Positions 22,658 through 35,362 of a stretch of DNA of 64,000 nucleotides are shown here, one piece after another (within the stretch, counting starts at the first letter, position 1; each line of letters opens with the position of its first letter). The notes under the pieces are model-generated. The model ran no database searches. It had not been told where the DNA came from and was given only the letters and a program-made list of their open reading frames with translations. The position numbers were made by a program, and so were the translations under genes. The stretch is from Microplitis mediator (Eukaryota; Arthropoda; Insecta; Hymenoptera; Braconidae), in the NCBI RefSeq assembly GCF_029852145.1, contig NC_079971.1, positions 13,249,697 through 13,313,696 on the forward strand. The letters run 5' to 3'.

Positions 22658-23487
22658 CAGTAGGATGAGCCAAAAAAACTAACCTATCGAATTGATGTCT
22701 TAAAAAGGACTTATATCGAGAAAAATATTCTCCCATTGGGCAAAATTTTTAGCTCAATTTTAGAAGGTGTCGGTAGCCATTTGATATTTTCTATTTAAAT
22801 AACATGCAAAAAAATTTTTTTTGATTAAAAATATTATAACTTTTGAACCGTGTGCGATAAAAATTCGGCTCAGAAATATTCTTGTATGGTATTAAATTTC
22901 TTTGTAAAGAGTCCTGGGAGTCGAATTCGTGAACTTGATATGTCGTATACTAACAGGCCATCAAAGTCTAGAGTAAACAGAATCGTATAAATTTAAGGCT
23001 TTATTATTCAAAATATCAATACTACGAGAAAATTTGTTCTACATGTAGTGTAATGAAATCACCAACGATATTCACGTTCTATCAGATAATATTTTGTTAT
23101 CGATTACAATAAAAGAGAAGTATTTGGAAAATTCAAATAAAGCCTTAAATTTGTATGATTGTGTTTACTCTAGACTTTGATAGCCTGTTAGTATACGAAA
23201 TATCAAGTTTACAAATTCGACTCCCGGGACTTTCTTTTAAGAAATTTAATGCCCTACAAGAATATTTTAAAGCCGATTTTTTGTCACACATGGTTCAAAA
23301 GTTATAATATTTTTAATCAAAAAAAATTTTTTTGCATGTTATTTAAATGGGAAATTTCAAATGGCTACCGACACCTTCTAAAATTGAGCTACAAATTTTG
23401 CCCAATGGGGGAATTTTTTTCTCGATATATAGGTCCTTTTTAAGACGTAGATTCGATAGGTTGTTTTTTTTTTGGCTCATCCTACTG
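22658..23487. mobile_element. Foldback element, TIR CAGTAGGATGAGCC, TA target
   Basis: The long inverted arms (CAGTAGGATGAGCCAAAAA at both ends) match for about 300 bp around a centre near 23070. TA flanks both ends (22656-22657 and 23488-23489). It lies in the last coding part of the U1 gene. The CAGT start and TA duplication suit a Tc1/mariner-type mobilising enzyme. No gene inside; the ORFs at 23249 and 23343 are shadows of one arm. Confidence 0.8.
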
Positions 23488-23929
23488 TACAGGTACATTT
23501 GAAACATCATAAGTAATAAAAGAAATACTTTAAAAATATAAAATAGCACTGAAATTTACAGGTTATTACGTGCACAATGAAATACAATTGACGAAACTGG
23601 ATTATAATGGGACAGGCATAAGTTATGTGGCAGGAAAACCATATTTTCAACATTTTTTGATTGCATTAAAATTTTTAAGGCTATCAAATTATTGGAAGAA
23701 ATGGTCGAAATATAATGTTTGAAGTTACAAATTGAAGCTTATTAGACTAGCTTTCAAATACTTTCTACGGAAATCGTTAAGATCTGATAAGAATTGTAGA
23801 CGCAATCGTGTCCTCAAAACTGCGTTATATCCCATATACATATAGTCATATATATATAGTCATCCTAGTTATTTATATTTTAATGCCGAGATCTTGAAAA
23901 AATAGTGTTCTGACCAATTGCATGAGCTG

Positions 23930-23998
23930 GACATTTACGTTAATGATCACTTACGTTAATGATCATTCACGTTAATGATCACAAACTCTATTACGTTA
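23930..23998. repeat. Short tandem repeat ACGTTAATGATCA
   Basis: Four degenerate copies of TTACGTTAATGATCA spaced about 18-22 bp. The word TGATCA is palindromic. Confidence 0.7.
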
Positions 23999-24034
23999 AT
24001 AATAATAAAATTTTTTTCTCATTAAATTTATTCG

Positions 24035-24225
24035 TTTTGTCTCTGCATGGGCCAGCTCTGGCAAGCAAACATGGTTCAGGGCTGGCAACCAGACTTGGCA
24101 TGGTGTTATCATTCCAGACTTCTACCAAGGCTGAAAAAAAAACTGGCTTACAAGCATGGTCCACAGTTGTACATAGTTTAACCAAGCCTGGGCCCGTCGT
24201 ACTTTCCTCTCTGGGAGTAATAAAT
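24035..24225. repeat. GC-richer block with CCAG/CTGG words (W10)
   Basis: A 190-bp island that is visibly GC-richer than its flanks. It is full of CATGG, CTGG and CCAG words in both orientations (for example GGGCTGGCAACCAGACTTGG). Two mirror-image ORFs of 93 codons on opposite strands arise from it and have no recognisable product. Possibly another word-array element. Confidence 0.4.
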
Positions 24226-24880
24226 AGAAATTTAAAATAAAAAATTTTGTAAAAATTAGAGGATATCAACATTTTTAAAAATTTTTTTTTAAATTTCTAA
24301 TTCCAAAATCTTTATCAAAAAACTTGAAATACTTTTTGTCTATTTTTTTTCTCTAAAATCCATTTAAAAACGGAAATTTGAAGAAAAAAAACAGTCAAAG
24401 GGCATAGCCGGATTGATATGGGAATTTTGCCCCCTTAAACAAATTTTATATATTTTATATCGAATTTTATTTTTTTTTACATTTTATATCGAATTTTCGA
24501 AAAAATCGCTTTTTCTAGTTTTTTAGTCATAAATTCTTCAAAAATGGTTCAAATTTGACTATTTTTTTTCTTCAAATTTCCGTTCAAATAAATGTCAGTG
24601 TTTTTTATATTTAAATTTAACGTATTAAATTAATTGATCACAACCTTCCTGATAAGTTAGGTATAAGGTCGCTCTTCTAATTTTAATACTGTGTGGTCCA
24701 CTACGGGGTTTATCCTCGTCCTGAGGTACTGAGTTCAGCTGGACAGGTTTGCAATATACCTTAATTTTTCACATGTTTAGACACTTATAACATTAAGACC
24801 ACCAATGCAATTTAATGTAACAAGTGCGCCCATTACAATATATATACATTATATATTGTATACATACAATATATATATAT
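24226..24880. other. Interval with an imperfect palindrome
   Basis: An inverted pair around ACGGAAATTTGAAGAAAAAA (about 24373 and 24565) marks a palindrome centred near 24470. The rest, 24640-24880, shows no gene or clear repeat. Confidence 0.4.
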
Positions 24881-25354
24881 TAGGGTGGGTTGAAAAAAAA
24901 CATTTTTTTTGTTTTTCTTAGCATGGGGGTAGAATTTGTGCCTTAAAGAAAAAAAAAATTTTTAAGGAAAAAAAAATTTTTTTACTCAACATTTTGAGGT
25001 GGCCCAATCGTTTTTAAAATAAATAATTGATCAAACGGGGTAGTCCCAACAAAAAACATTGCATGTCGTTCTAGAATCTGTAGGGTGGCCCCTTGAAAGC
25101 TATTTGAAAGTCAGGAGTTGAAAAAATTTTTTTCCTATTATTTGTGTAATTTAAGTAAAAAATTCAAAAATGAAAAGCATTTTCTTATGAATTAAAATGA
25201 AAGTGAAGTAAAAAAAAATCACATTCGACAACTATTAGATGTTTTCCACGATTTTGGACAAAAAAAAATTTTTTTCGTTGGAACTTCCCCGTTTAATCAA
25301 TTATTTATTTAAAAAACGAGTGGGCCACATCAAAATGTTAAGTGAAAAATTTTT

Positions 25355-25512
25355 AACTTCCCGCTGAGAAAATCGACGATTTTCAAAAAATCCGGGAAGT
25401 TATTGGTTTCACCTCGATTTTCAAAAATTGGGTTTTTATCATATGTCGACATTTGAAGGTGCTAGGATGCTCTTCTGACATTTTCAGAACGATGTCTGTC
25501 TGTATGTATGTA

Positions 25513-25579
<67 letters not shown>

Positions 25580-26353
25580 ATGTAATCCTCTCATATCTTT
25601 TTGATGAATGAACCGATTTAGATGGTTCTTGTGGCATTCGAAGGATATTTTCTGAACTTAGATTTTCAAAAAAAATTTTAGACCATTTAGTCGAATAAAC
25701 TCTGAGATATTTAAGAAATACGAAAAAAAAAAAATTTTTTTTTTCGTTTTATTTGGATATTGTGAAAACTGTTGGATTGATCAATTCCAAAATCTAATCA
25801 GCTCTAGAACTCGATAAAAGCTTTCGATTGCCACCAAGAACGTCTCAATCAGATAATCCGTTCAAAAGATATCGTCGACGACAGAAACAGTAGGAATCGG
25901 TTTTTTGCAAATATCGTCGAAACGACAAAACCAATCATTTTCAAAATTTTATTAGCTCTAGACCTCAATAAAACACGTCGATTGCCACCTCAACCGTCTT
26001 AATCGGTCAATTCGTTTACGAGATATCGTTGATTTAAAAAAATAGTAAAAAACGTTTTTTTCCAGATATCTACAGAAAAATTGAATCATTCGATTGTAAA
26101 ATCTAATCAGCTCTAGAACTTAATAAAACGCGTCGATTGCCGCCTCAACCATCAAAATCGGTTCATTCGTTCGCGAGATATCGTGGGAGATAGAAATGCT
26201 AAAAAATGTTTTTTTAGAAAACAATGACATACAAAAGTATTTTCGAGCTCGAAGAGCTCGAAAATGTATTCACAAGAATGTTAAGAGCTCAACGAGCTCG
26301 AAAACAGCGGGAAGTTTTGGGGCTGGCCCGCAGGGTTAACCGATAGACCGATT
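25355..26353. mobile_element. Helentron/HINE-like non-autonomous element, copy 1
   Basis: Starts AACTTCCCGCTGAGAAAATC, contains a TATG/TG microsatellite, and ends with AGCGGGAAGTTTTGGGGCTG, then GGCCCGCAGGGTTAACC. The inverted AACTTCCCGCT/AGCGGGAAGTT pair and the GCGGG...CCCGC hairpin near the end are conserved in the copy at 44749-45545. It sits in a run of T without visible target duplication. Internal microsatellite, terminal hairpin and T-tract insertion fit Helentron-related elements (HINE/DINE-1), but no Rep/helicase is present to prove it. Confidence 0.5.
25517..25578. repeat. (TG)n microsatellite
   Basis: About 31 TG repeats preceded by TATG units, inside the Helentron-like element. 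The Thr/His repeat ORF on the minus strand is a translation of it. Confidence 0.95.
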
Positions 26354-26464
26354 TTTTTTTTCTTGAAAAATTTTTTTTTTTTATAAGGTACAAATTCTAC
26401 CCCCATGCTAAGAAAAACAAAAAAAAAGTTTTTTTCCAAACCACCCTAATATATATATATATAT

Positions 26465-28307
26465 ATTATAACGCAAAAAATATACACTAATTTTTGCGCT
26501 ACAACTTCGTTCTCTGCCTTTAGCCTCCAGTCTCGATACTAATAGGGCGCCAGGTAATTTTTATCACTGGAATCACCAAACCAGTAAATTACAAATATTT
26601 GGATAATTTTTGATCTGTGGAATTATTTCCTAAACCACGCATAAATAAACTGGATAATTTTTGATCTGTGGAATTATCACCAAAACCACGCAGAAATAAA
26701 ATTTTAACTAAAATTAAATGCTCAGAATTTATAAGCAAAACAAGACAGAGACTGGGAAACCAAAAAAACAGAGTTACGGTATGCCGTGGTGTCGCTCAGT
26801 GTGTAGGTTTATGGAGAGAGGGAGTAGTCCTGGTTTAATCATCCCAAACTCGTGTAGATTATTAGCGGATTTGCAATTTTTATTTAACAATAAATCAAAT
26901 ACTAGAACATAATACAAATAATCTTACTCTCTATAACAAAATACTGAATCCGAAAAATACAACGATCCGGTAAATCCGGACGGCAACTTGGCATCTAAAT
27001 GATGCGCGTCAGAACCTTATAACTAAATTAATTAAAAATAATTAAATAACTGGAGCCAACCGATACTCAAATAGTACTTGGTGAACGGGAACAATAATCT
27101 TAATTTTATTACTCTAGCATATTTTCTTTAGCCAAAATCGGACGACTAACGTACCTGGATCTCATTTTTGACGTTCATTAGGCAATAATTAACTTACTGA
27201 CTAACATATTCCTTATAATTATTTCATAAAAAATAATATTAACAATAGATCGCCAACATAACTCTAAACTGTAACTATTTTCTTATAACTTTCACAGATC
27301 TTACATCTTTTCTTTAACTAAAACCATAGCATAATACCTCAAGATTCTAACTCAAACTCGATTAATTATTTATAATAATTATCTCATACCTGATTACTGA
27401 TGAATAAAATATCAAGTAACGTCTCACACTGTTTAAAATAATACTTCTGTGGCAATATTTCCAACCTGTAGCTTTCTGAAGCATCACTCCCGACACGTCT
27501 GCTTGCTTCGAGCGACCAGAGTCGAATCCCCCCTACTGTACTCCCCGAACTAAAAACATCATCGCCATTTTTACCGGCTCTCTATACTTTTCTCCATAAC
27601 TCCAACTCGATATTGAGTATGGCTATTCCAATGTGTGCGCTCTCATGGACTTGGCTTCGGTGAGATCGCAGACTAAATTCTGAAATCTAAGTGACCAACG
27701 GTTACCCTCAGCAGCACACTGGTCAATGCTGTCCACTGAGGCCTACCAACAAAACCCAAAACTCCAAAAATGACCAGAAATAGCGGCTTCCACAGTGATA
27801 GTGGTCACTAAACTATCGCTGAGTCCTGCCAATCATAATAACGAAAACTGATCTCTTACACCTAGTCCATAGTCCTTATTTTGGAGCGCTAGCATTTCAG
27901 CTAGACCTCTGCACTCCACATGAAAGTCTCATAGGGTCAGGCAAGCATCTTGACATCAGATACAACCGGGTGGCAATTACTTGAGCCCCATTCCACGGTT
28001 GCTCCGACTTTTCCACACACTCAATACACCAAAACTCTAAATTCAAACTCAAACTTTATCCTACCAAACTTTAATCTCAACCCATATCCCATAATAAATT
28101 TCTCATAAAAATTTACTGTAGCCAAACGTTACTCCATATTTTATTCTTGAACTATATCTCGATCACCAAAAAAAAACTGTATAAAAATCACAATTTACTG
28201 TAGCTAAATTTTAAATCTTGAGTTACCATGCTCGGTTATGCCCCAAAATCAGTTGGTGCTTGTGACGTCAACTTAATCCAAGCCTCGTCCAAAAAAATAA
28301 CGTCACA
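26465..28307 (-). mobile_element. Probable solo LTR / truncated LTR element, second family copy
   Basis: Flanked by AT repeats, with right edge AACGTCACA. It shares with 6819-8888 the block GGCGCCAGGTAATTTTT near the left edge; on the minus strand this reads as a TGGCGCCC primer-site-like stretch after an LTR. Repeated TTTGATCTGTGGAATTAT phrases occur at 26600-26680. Coding sequence absent. LTR identity is inferred from this arrangement only. Confidence 0.45.
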
Positions 28308-28324
28308 ATATATACATATATACA

Positions 28325-28804
28325 TTTTTTAACGAATGATATTTTTGAACCCTACGCAACTAATTATGATAAGTTGTGACGGAATTCCTTGAAAAATCGA
28401 CCATGATGACAAATAAAATAGTAAAATTTTGAAAAAAATCTACCTAACAATTGATAGCTCCAAGACCAAGTCAAAACCAAAATTGAACTTTTCCGAGCTA
28501 TTTGAAAATAGAATGATGTGTTATCCCTGAAATTTTTGAAAGATTTCGAGTTGATAAAAAAAAGTAGTGGGTATCTAAAAACAGCAATTTTTAAGAAATC
28601 GATCAGCTTCATGTGGTTGTATTTCGAAGTCATAGCAGCAATCAGGAAAAAAATAATAGAGCATATTTTAACGAAAAATGAAAGCTCTTAATCATCCCTC
28701 TACTCCAAAAATTATAAATTTCAGAGCACTTTGAAATTGGAAAAAAATTATTCAAACTATGGCTCAGTTAGAAGCTGGGGGCTAAGCCGGAATGAAATTC
28801 AAAT
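28325..28804. mobile_element. Carrier TIR repeat, left half (copy D)
   Basis: The left terminal arm (AACGAATGATATTTTTGAAC ... ACTAATTATGATA) is the inverted counterpart of the end at 46370-46478. The body matches copy A at 15215-15331 and 17228-17530. It stops at CAAAT (28800-28804), where the Copia element starts; the other half resumes at 46145 with the same CAAAT. Confidence 0.75.
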
Positions 28805-29240
28805 TGTTGGAAATGAGGAAGGTAACAGGATCGTATTTAGTTCTATTTAAATAAATTATGTCTTTATTAATTTTAACTGTGATTTTATTGATAACTGAAA
28901 AGAGAAATCGGAAGATACGTGCTTACAGCTTTGAGAGCTAGTTAAGACTGAATATTTATTTCTATATATTTTTTATCCTAGGTCCTTACATCCTATAGTT
29001 ACATTTGGTTTATGTACAAGTTATAGCTTGTATTCTGTCTCAAGAATATATCCAGTTTTATTACCTTGAGAAAAATATTCCTTTCGCTTTCAAAGAATCA
29101 ATAAAACCCAATCCTGTTTCAAGGACGGAGAAAATGCAAACCAGATGTCCCTGCATTTTCTCCAAAGACATAAAAATACAAAATTAAAAACTAAAAGTAT
29201 AAGAGAGAGATTTTTGTTAATTGACGTACAATATTCAACA
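28805..29240 (-). repeat. 3' LTR of the Copia element
   Basis: 436 bp, TG...CA ends with the short inverted TGTTG/CAACA. Next to it on the internal side is the purine tract GAGGAGGCG (complement of 29241-29249). Confidence 0.85.
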
Positions 29241-29345
29241 CGCCTCCTCAAAAATTGATCTATTATAATTAAACAACGATTACGTAGTACATACTATAGT
29301 ATAAATGAATAATAATTACGTTATCTATGAATTTCCTTCCTCATA

Positions 29346-31037
29346 CACTGGTCACAGAAATTAAGGGATAGAAAAAAAATCCGAAATTTTTAGGTGATTT
29401 TCAACATGCTGTAACTCGGTGAAAAATGATCGTATAAGAAAACTAAAAAAAGCAAATTGTAGCCTCAAGTTTCTAATTTTCAGATCTAAACCTCAAAATT
29501 TTTTATCATGTACGGTTCCGGAGTAATCATAAGAAAACCAACGAAAAAAAAAATTTCAAAATTTTTGCTGGTCTTTCAATACCTCTATGGGCGACAATAA
29601 ATTTTTTTGAATAATCCGACTGTCTAACTTTTCTCGAAAATTTTATGCCCTTTAATTTGGTGGCCTTAAAAAGTCTCTACGACGATTTGGCGCCGAGTTA
29701 TCATTGATCAAAGCAAAAAAGTCCAATTTGGCTATGATAATCAATAACTCCGGATGTATTGGTCGTACAGAGAATGGAAGCAGGGTTTTGAAAACTGGAA
29801 AACATTCTCTATAAGGCAAAATTAGTAGCATTTGATAGAATAATTTATTTTAAAGCGATATTGTTTGGTAAAAAACAGGTCAAAATTCACAAATTTAAGG
29901 ATATTCGGAAATCTTGCTATAACTTTGGATATAACGGATGAACAAAGGATATCTTCGACTTTTTTTTAACCTCAAAGTATCCTAAAAAAACCCTGAAAAT
30001 TTCAAATCGCTGCGATTTTTCTTTCTTAGTGCCCCGAAGCTTTAAATTTATCGATTTTGTCAAAAATCACCATAATTGGTAGTTTCTCGGTTTTGTTCAT
30101 TTTTTCGATTTGAAAATGGTTTTTTTACCGATAATCTTCATTTCTTTGATAAAAAAGATCGATTATCGAAAAAAATTGAAAAAAAAAAAATTTTGAAAAA
30201 AATTTATTTTTTTTTCAAATATTTTTTTTTTTGAAAATTTTTTTTTTTTGTTGTATCCGCAATGATTTATCATTGTCAAAAAAAATTCCTAAAATTTTTT
30301 TTACCGCTCTAACTGCATCTGCTTCAAATGTCAACTTAACAAACATACCCTTTGGGTAACTAATGCCGGCGGTAAAAAAAATTTTAGGAATTTTTTTTGA
30401 CAATGATAAATCATTGCAGATAAAACAAAAAAAAAAAATTTTGAAAAAAAATAAATGTTTTTCAAAAATTTTTTTTTTCTCAATTTTTTTCGATAATCGA
30501 TCTTTTTTATCAAAGAAATGAAGATTATCGGTAAAAAAAACATTTTCAAATCGAAAAAATGAACAAAACCGAGAAACTACCAATTATGGTGATTTTTGAC
30601 AAAATCGATAAATTTAAAGCTTCGGGGCACTAAGAAAGAAAAAGCGCAGCGATTTGAAATTCTCAGGGTTTTTTTAGGACACTTTGAGGTTGAAAAAAAG
30701 TCGAAGATATCCTTTGTTCATCTGTTATATCCAAATTTATAGCAAGATTTCCGAATATCCTTAAATTTGTGAATTTTGACCTGTTTTTTACCAAACAATA
30801 TCGCTTTAAAAAAAATTTTTCTATCAAATGCCACTAATTTTGCCTTATAGAGAATATTTTCCAGTTTTCAAAACCCTGCTTCCATTCTCTGTACGACCAA
30901 TACATCCGGAGTTATTGATTATCAAAGCCAAAATGGACTTTTTTGCTTTGATCAATGATAACTCGGCGCCAAATCATCGTAGAGACTTTTTAAGGCCACC
31001 AAATTAAAGGGCATAAAATTTTCGAGAAAAGTTAGAA
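29346..31037. mobile_element. Large foldback element, right arm truncated
   Basis: The left end reads TA then CACTGGTCACAGAAATTAAG. Arms match almost perfectly between about 29623-30330 and 30340-31037. The right arm lacks its last about 270 bp and is replaced at 31038 by a fragment of repeat B. The overlapping ORFs at 30215-30583 and 30331-30549 are read through the arms and are not genes. Non-autonomous; TIR style resembles insect Tc1/mariner MITEs. Confidence 0.75.
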
Positions 31038-31175
31038 AATTTTTTTTGTTTTATCATCTCGAGAATTTTTAAAAAAATGTAAAAAAAAAATTTATTTCAT
31101 TATCAACTTTTATTTGAACAGCGAAAAAAATAAAATAATGAGAAATCTACTTCCATTTCGGCTGCCGAATGGCTT
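31038..31175. mobile_element. Repeat B, terminal fragment
   Basis: Matches the GTTTTATCATCTCGAGAATT ... CCATTTCGGCTGCCGAATGG end of repeat B (compare 44505-44636). About 140 bp only. Confidence 0.7.
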
Positions 31176-31577
31176 TTTTTTTAATTAACATTAATTTGAC
31201 TCTATTTAAAACTCTATTTTCCTTTTTGTACCTTCAATATCATCACAATCTTTTCCATCCAATATTAAATTATGACTCGTCTCAAAACCAAATTTCAAAT
31301 ATAAAATTTCCACATTGATTCATTCCGATTACAATTTATCACTCTCTTAATTTCCAATTAACTTACTGATTTTACACCTATTAATTAATTAATTTTGTGG
31401 TTTAAATTAAATATTAATTAATTAATTTTTCCTTATAATTTTCACTAATAGTTTTCCCACTAGTTAATTTGCCACTATTTTTATACATTAATTTACTTCA
31501 CAATAAAATAATTTGTTTCTTTCCATTTTACTCATAACAATTTATCACAATTCAAGCGTCCTTTTATGACTTCATTT
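31176..31577. other. AT-rich interval, probably Copia non-coding remnant
   Basis: No ORF, TIR or recognisable repeat. It precedes the plus-strand LTR; origin uncertain. Confidence 0.3.
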
Positions 31578-33833
31578 TGTCACGATATTTAAATATCGCG
31601 GCATCTTCGCATTAGGTCGGAGAGGGGCTACAGAGGGCAGCACACGCTGCTCAACACGTCTCACATATCATTATCATTATCATCACTATTATTATTATTA
31701 TTCTATGTATTATCATATTTTATTTACTGTGTCTTTATTATTTATTTAATTTCTTAGGTAAAAATTGCGGTTAAAACAGTAAAATTTACTGAATTTTGTA
31801 AACGGATCCATGGATTTTATAGCCGCCGGGATAAATAATTACGCATTTATTTATTTTATTATATGATTATTATTATTATTGTTTTGGTCGGTTGGTGCAT
31901 GCGCGTCAACGCAACACTTGGCATCGGTAAATTTATTTATTTTAAATAAATTTACTATCTTTATAAATAAAGGAACGTGAGATATACCTGAAAAATACAT
32001 TCACAATTGGCTCTGAAATATGCGAATGGTCAGTTAATGTCAGGAATGGACGGATTACACGAAAAACAAGTCATGCATCCTGTTGTTGTCGATGAGTGAA
32101 TTAACATGCGACAGGTATATTGCTCCATTGGTTGAAGTGAGAAAACATTATAAGATGGCGCCGGCCGAGGTGCCGGCATGGGACTCACGTGCTGCTATGG
32201 CCAGACGTGGATAATCTCTTGTGAGAGTAAGGTGTGCTGTTATTGCTGTTGTCGCAAAAATTTTATAAATTGAGACGCCGTTTGGGCAAATTTGCATATA
32301 ATTGGAAAGTTATTGGCCATTTGGAAAGTAATATTGATTTGAGTTGTGGCATTAATTAATATTGTAATTAACATTGAGACCAATGGAGCCGATAAGCATG
32401 TTATATTACAACGACGACTGTAAGTACCTTTGTGCTAAATACATTGGCGTGTAATTTGTCCCGCGTTGGTGGCCATTCGTATATCTCTCACGTGTGAGCG
32501 AGAGAGCGCGCAATACTTGCAGTAACGTTCAATATAGATATATATATATGTGCGTACTTATTTGTCCTGGCGATAAGCTTTAATCCAAAACTTGGAAGTT
32601 GAAATTTATGATTTTCTTATTAATAATTATTGGTGACCGTCTGTATGAGGTAACGGTAAATAATTAATGATATTTACAATTATTATTAAATTATTTAATA
32701 ATTGTTGGTGACCGTTTGTGTGTTGTTGACGGTAAATAATTATTAACATTTACGTGATTTTATTTATTTTGACTGTTATTGAGAACGTTTTTCTTTTAGT
32801 TGCGGTATATATTTACAAATAATTAAGTATTATCTGGGAACAGTTTGATTTAATGCGATAATATTACTTGATAATTATTATTTATATTATTTATTATTTT
32901 GCGGTAAATATATACCCATCTATAATTTATTATTTGTGATCAATAGTCATCATTTGAAAAATATTCTACAATTATTTAAATATCACCAGTGGGTGTTGTA
33001 TTATTTTGCGATAACGATTTAATTTATTATCAGTGATAATTTATTTTGCATTTAACTATTTGTATTAGGATTATTATTGATAACCATTTGTTTATTATTT
33101 TGCGTTGGTTATTTTTATAATTAGTTCACTATAAATTCTAAACACTGGTGATTATTGGCAGTAATTATTTACAATTGCTTGAAGTATTATTACATTTTTC
33201 CCAGCATTATTTCTGCGTATTATATAATTATGCAATGTAAGTAAGTTATATTTTAAAGTGCGCCAAAGTATTATTTACAAGTATTTATATTTATTTGATA
33301 TCACATGTGAGTGATAACACGCCGAACACTTTTATAATTATTGTTGTGTTACTTAACCAGCGCCGAAAATTTATTGTAAAGTGATCTCGTATTATTTGTT
33401 TATTGTTTTATATACCCGCTGAAACATTATACTTTAAAATATATCGGGTTGATAAATGGCTACCAACCCGGAATTTATTTAATTTTATTATTTATTTATT
33501 GCATTCTATCTCTTTCTTGCTATCCTTTTCCAACACCTGAACCTGCTCTGTGATTATTTTCTATTATTTCATTTTCCATTTTCATTTATTTATTTATTGT
33601 TTATTATATTTTGTTCGTGGGGTACACGAACTGGCGCCCGATTCGGTTATCTAACCCAGCCTGGGAAGAGCTGTGTGTCCAGTGGAGATCGTGGGCATCT
33701 CCAAGGGATAGTTTTGGTTTTGTTTTATTATTTTTTATTTTCAGTTTACCATCGGTGAGCCATAACGGCTATTCTGCACACACCACACTCCGCCGTGGGT
33801 TGTGACGAATAGTAGTGAACGTTATAATTTTAT
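31578..33833 (+). mobile_element. LTR retrotransposon remnant: about 2 kb LTR plus leader (plus strand)
   Basis: Starts TGTCACGATATTTAAATATC and ends near 33627. A TGGCGCCCGATTCGG primer-site-like stretch follows at 33633, then a leader up to GAACGTTATA. It matches the minus-strand copy at 2275-4452 throughout, with many small differences. The internal region after 33833 is unrelated to the other copy. Gag and pol are not seen. Confidence 0.75.
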
Positions 33834-34455
33834 TTCGATATTTTAATTAATTAACTTAAAATTAATTTATAATTAAATTACGACTAGAATTACGTTATTA
33901 ATTGACTAGAAATTCGGCCATTGAGTTGGCGTCACTCGGGTCCTCAATTTTACTGACGGATTCGAGTAAATTTAAGTTTATTTATGAATTAATTCAGCCA
34001 CTGGAATAAATTCCGGCCTCAATTAATTTACTGACGTTATCGAATAATTCATTTAATTAATTATTTACTCGGGAAAATTATTTTATTCCAGCCAAAGGCC
34101 TCGAATAAAATAATTCAGAGTTATAGACACAATATAGCGAATAAGAGCGGCGCGACACAATTTTTTGAACAGACGAGGCGCGTGGTTGTAATGGCCAACG
34201 GCCTACAACTTCCAATTTATATACACGAGAACCAACAGAAAGATATTGATTAAATTAATTATAATTGATTCTGCCATTGGAATATGAATTCCGGCCTTAA
34301 TTAATTATAATTTTACCTTAATGAATTTTATAGCAGCAATCAGATGAGACTTGTAGCTGATGTCCGGCTATTCTTCCAACTGTCGTCCAGTTTTCCTTAC
34401 AGGTAAATCTGCTCTTCTGGTTCTCGATTGTCCGGTTTCTTCTCGCTCCAGATTA
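33834..34455. other. Unassigned AT-rich interval
   Basis: Contains repeated phrases such as CCACTGGAATAAATTCCGGCC and CCATTGGAATATGAATTCCGG, each with a GGAATNNNATTCC palindrome. No protein is recognisable. It may be leader or gag-region debris of the adjoining LTR elements. Confidence 0.35.
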
Positions 34456-35362
34456 TTAAGGTCCTCGTCTTGCCTCGTATAGAATGGTGTAGATCATGCG
34501 TCCAATTACTCTAGTTGTTATTTCATCTTCATTATAAGAAATTTTAGGATGATCTTTAAGTCTATTGTTACGCCTAGGTACTAAAGTTTGGCGATTTTGA
34601 GATGAAAGATTATCAGTATGTTTTTCTACATGTTCTGTTTGTCTGTCTTCGAATCTAACTACTTTACTAGTTCTAGATTCTATACTTAAATTGTCTGTAT
34701 TATTATCTTCTGTATTTTCGTTATTATGGTCATGTTTACCTTTAGGATGATTGACTGAGTTTAACAATTTGTTAGTGACATCAGTTTCTTTACCTGGGTT
34801 TGACATAGTGTTAGGGACCACAGTTTCTCTATCTGAGTTTGACATATGGTTAGGGACTACAGTATCTTGACCTGAGTTTGACGTTTCGTCAGTGACACCA
34901 GTTTCATGACCTGTGTATTCATTAACACATACAGATTTTATTTGCGGTCTAGATGTTAGAAAATTTCTCTCATCTACAATAACGTCTCTCACTACCACAT
35001 ATTTTACACTTTGCACTTCAAAAACTCTGTACCCGTTTGGTTCATAACCCACCAGAATTCCCTTTGATGATTTTTCATCAAATTTATTTCTGTGAGTTTT
35101 CTTGTTTATGAACACAGTTGAACCAATCACTTTAAGGTCCTTCATTTGTGGCCTTTTATTATGCCACATTTCATATGGTGTTTTTGTTGCTTTCAATGAT
35201 TTTGTTGGTGTTAAATTAATTAGATATGTTGCAGTTAAAACTGCATCACCCCAAAATACTTTTTCTAATTTTACACCAGCTAGCATTGTTAGCGCTTTCT
35301 CTGTGATCGTCCTGACCATTCTCTCAGATACACCATTTAACTTTGGAGTTCGTGGTACAGTA
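34456..35362 (-). pseudogene. pol: Copia pol: integrase carboxy-terminal core and linker
   Basis: Minus strand. Just upstream of the listed start the frame includes TPKLNGVSERM, the integrase segment carrying the catalytic glutamate. It is followed by VRTITEKALTMLAGV, FWGDAVLTATYLINLTPT, KTPYEMWHNKRP and GILVGYEPNGYRVF. These are the standard order of the Copia integrase core end and the following linker. Then comes a low-complexity acidic linker with tandem TVVPN-MSNS repeats (about four). The frame ends after RNNRLKDHPKISYNEDE, where RT should begin. RT is missing. The upstream part of integrase was lost to the Gypsy insertion at 35363. Confidence 0.8.

Larger units (their letters stand above)
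24883..26446. mobile_element. Foldback element, TIR GGGTGGGTTG, TA target, with an insert
   Basis: Ends GGGTGGGTTGAAAAAAAAC with TA on both sides. A shorter copy of the same element without the internal insert lies at 50734-51295, so the 25355-26353 stretch is a later insertion. Both copies share TTAGCATGGGGGTAGA and TTGATCAAACGGGGTAGTCC blocks. Non-coding. Confidence 0.85.

Noticed and set aside
25383..25637. Thr/His repeat protein
   Set aside because: Translation of the (TG)n microsatellite inside a Helentron-like element.
30215..30583. Overlapping Lys/Phe-rich ORFs
   Set aside because: Read through the A/T-rich centre and arms of a foldback element.
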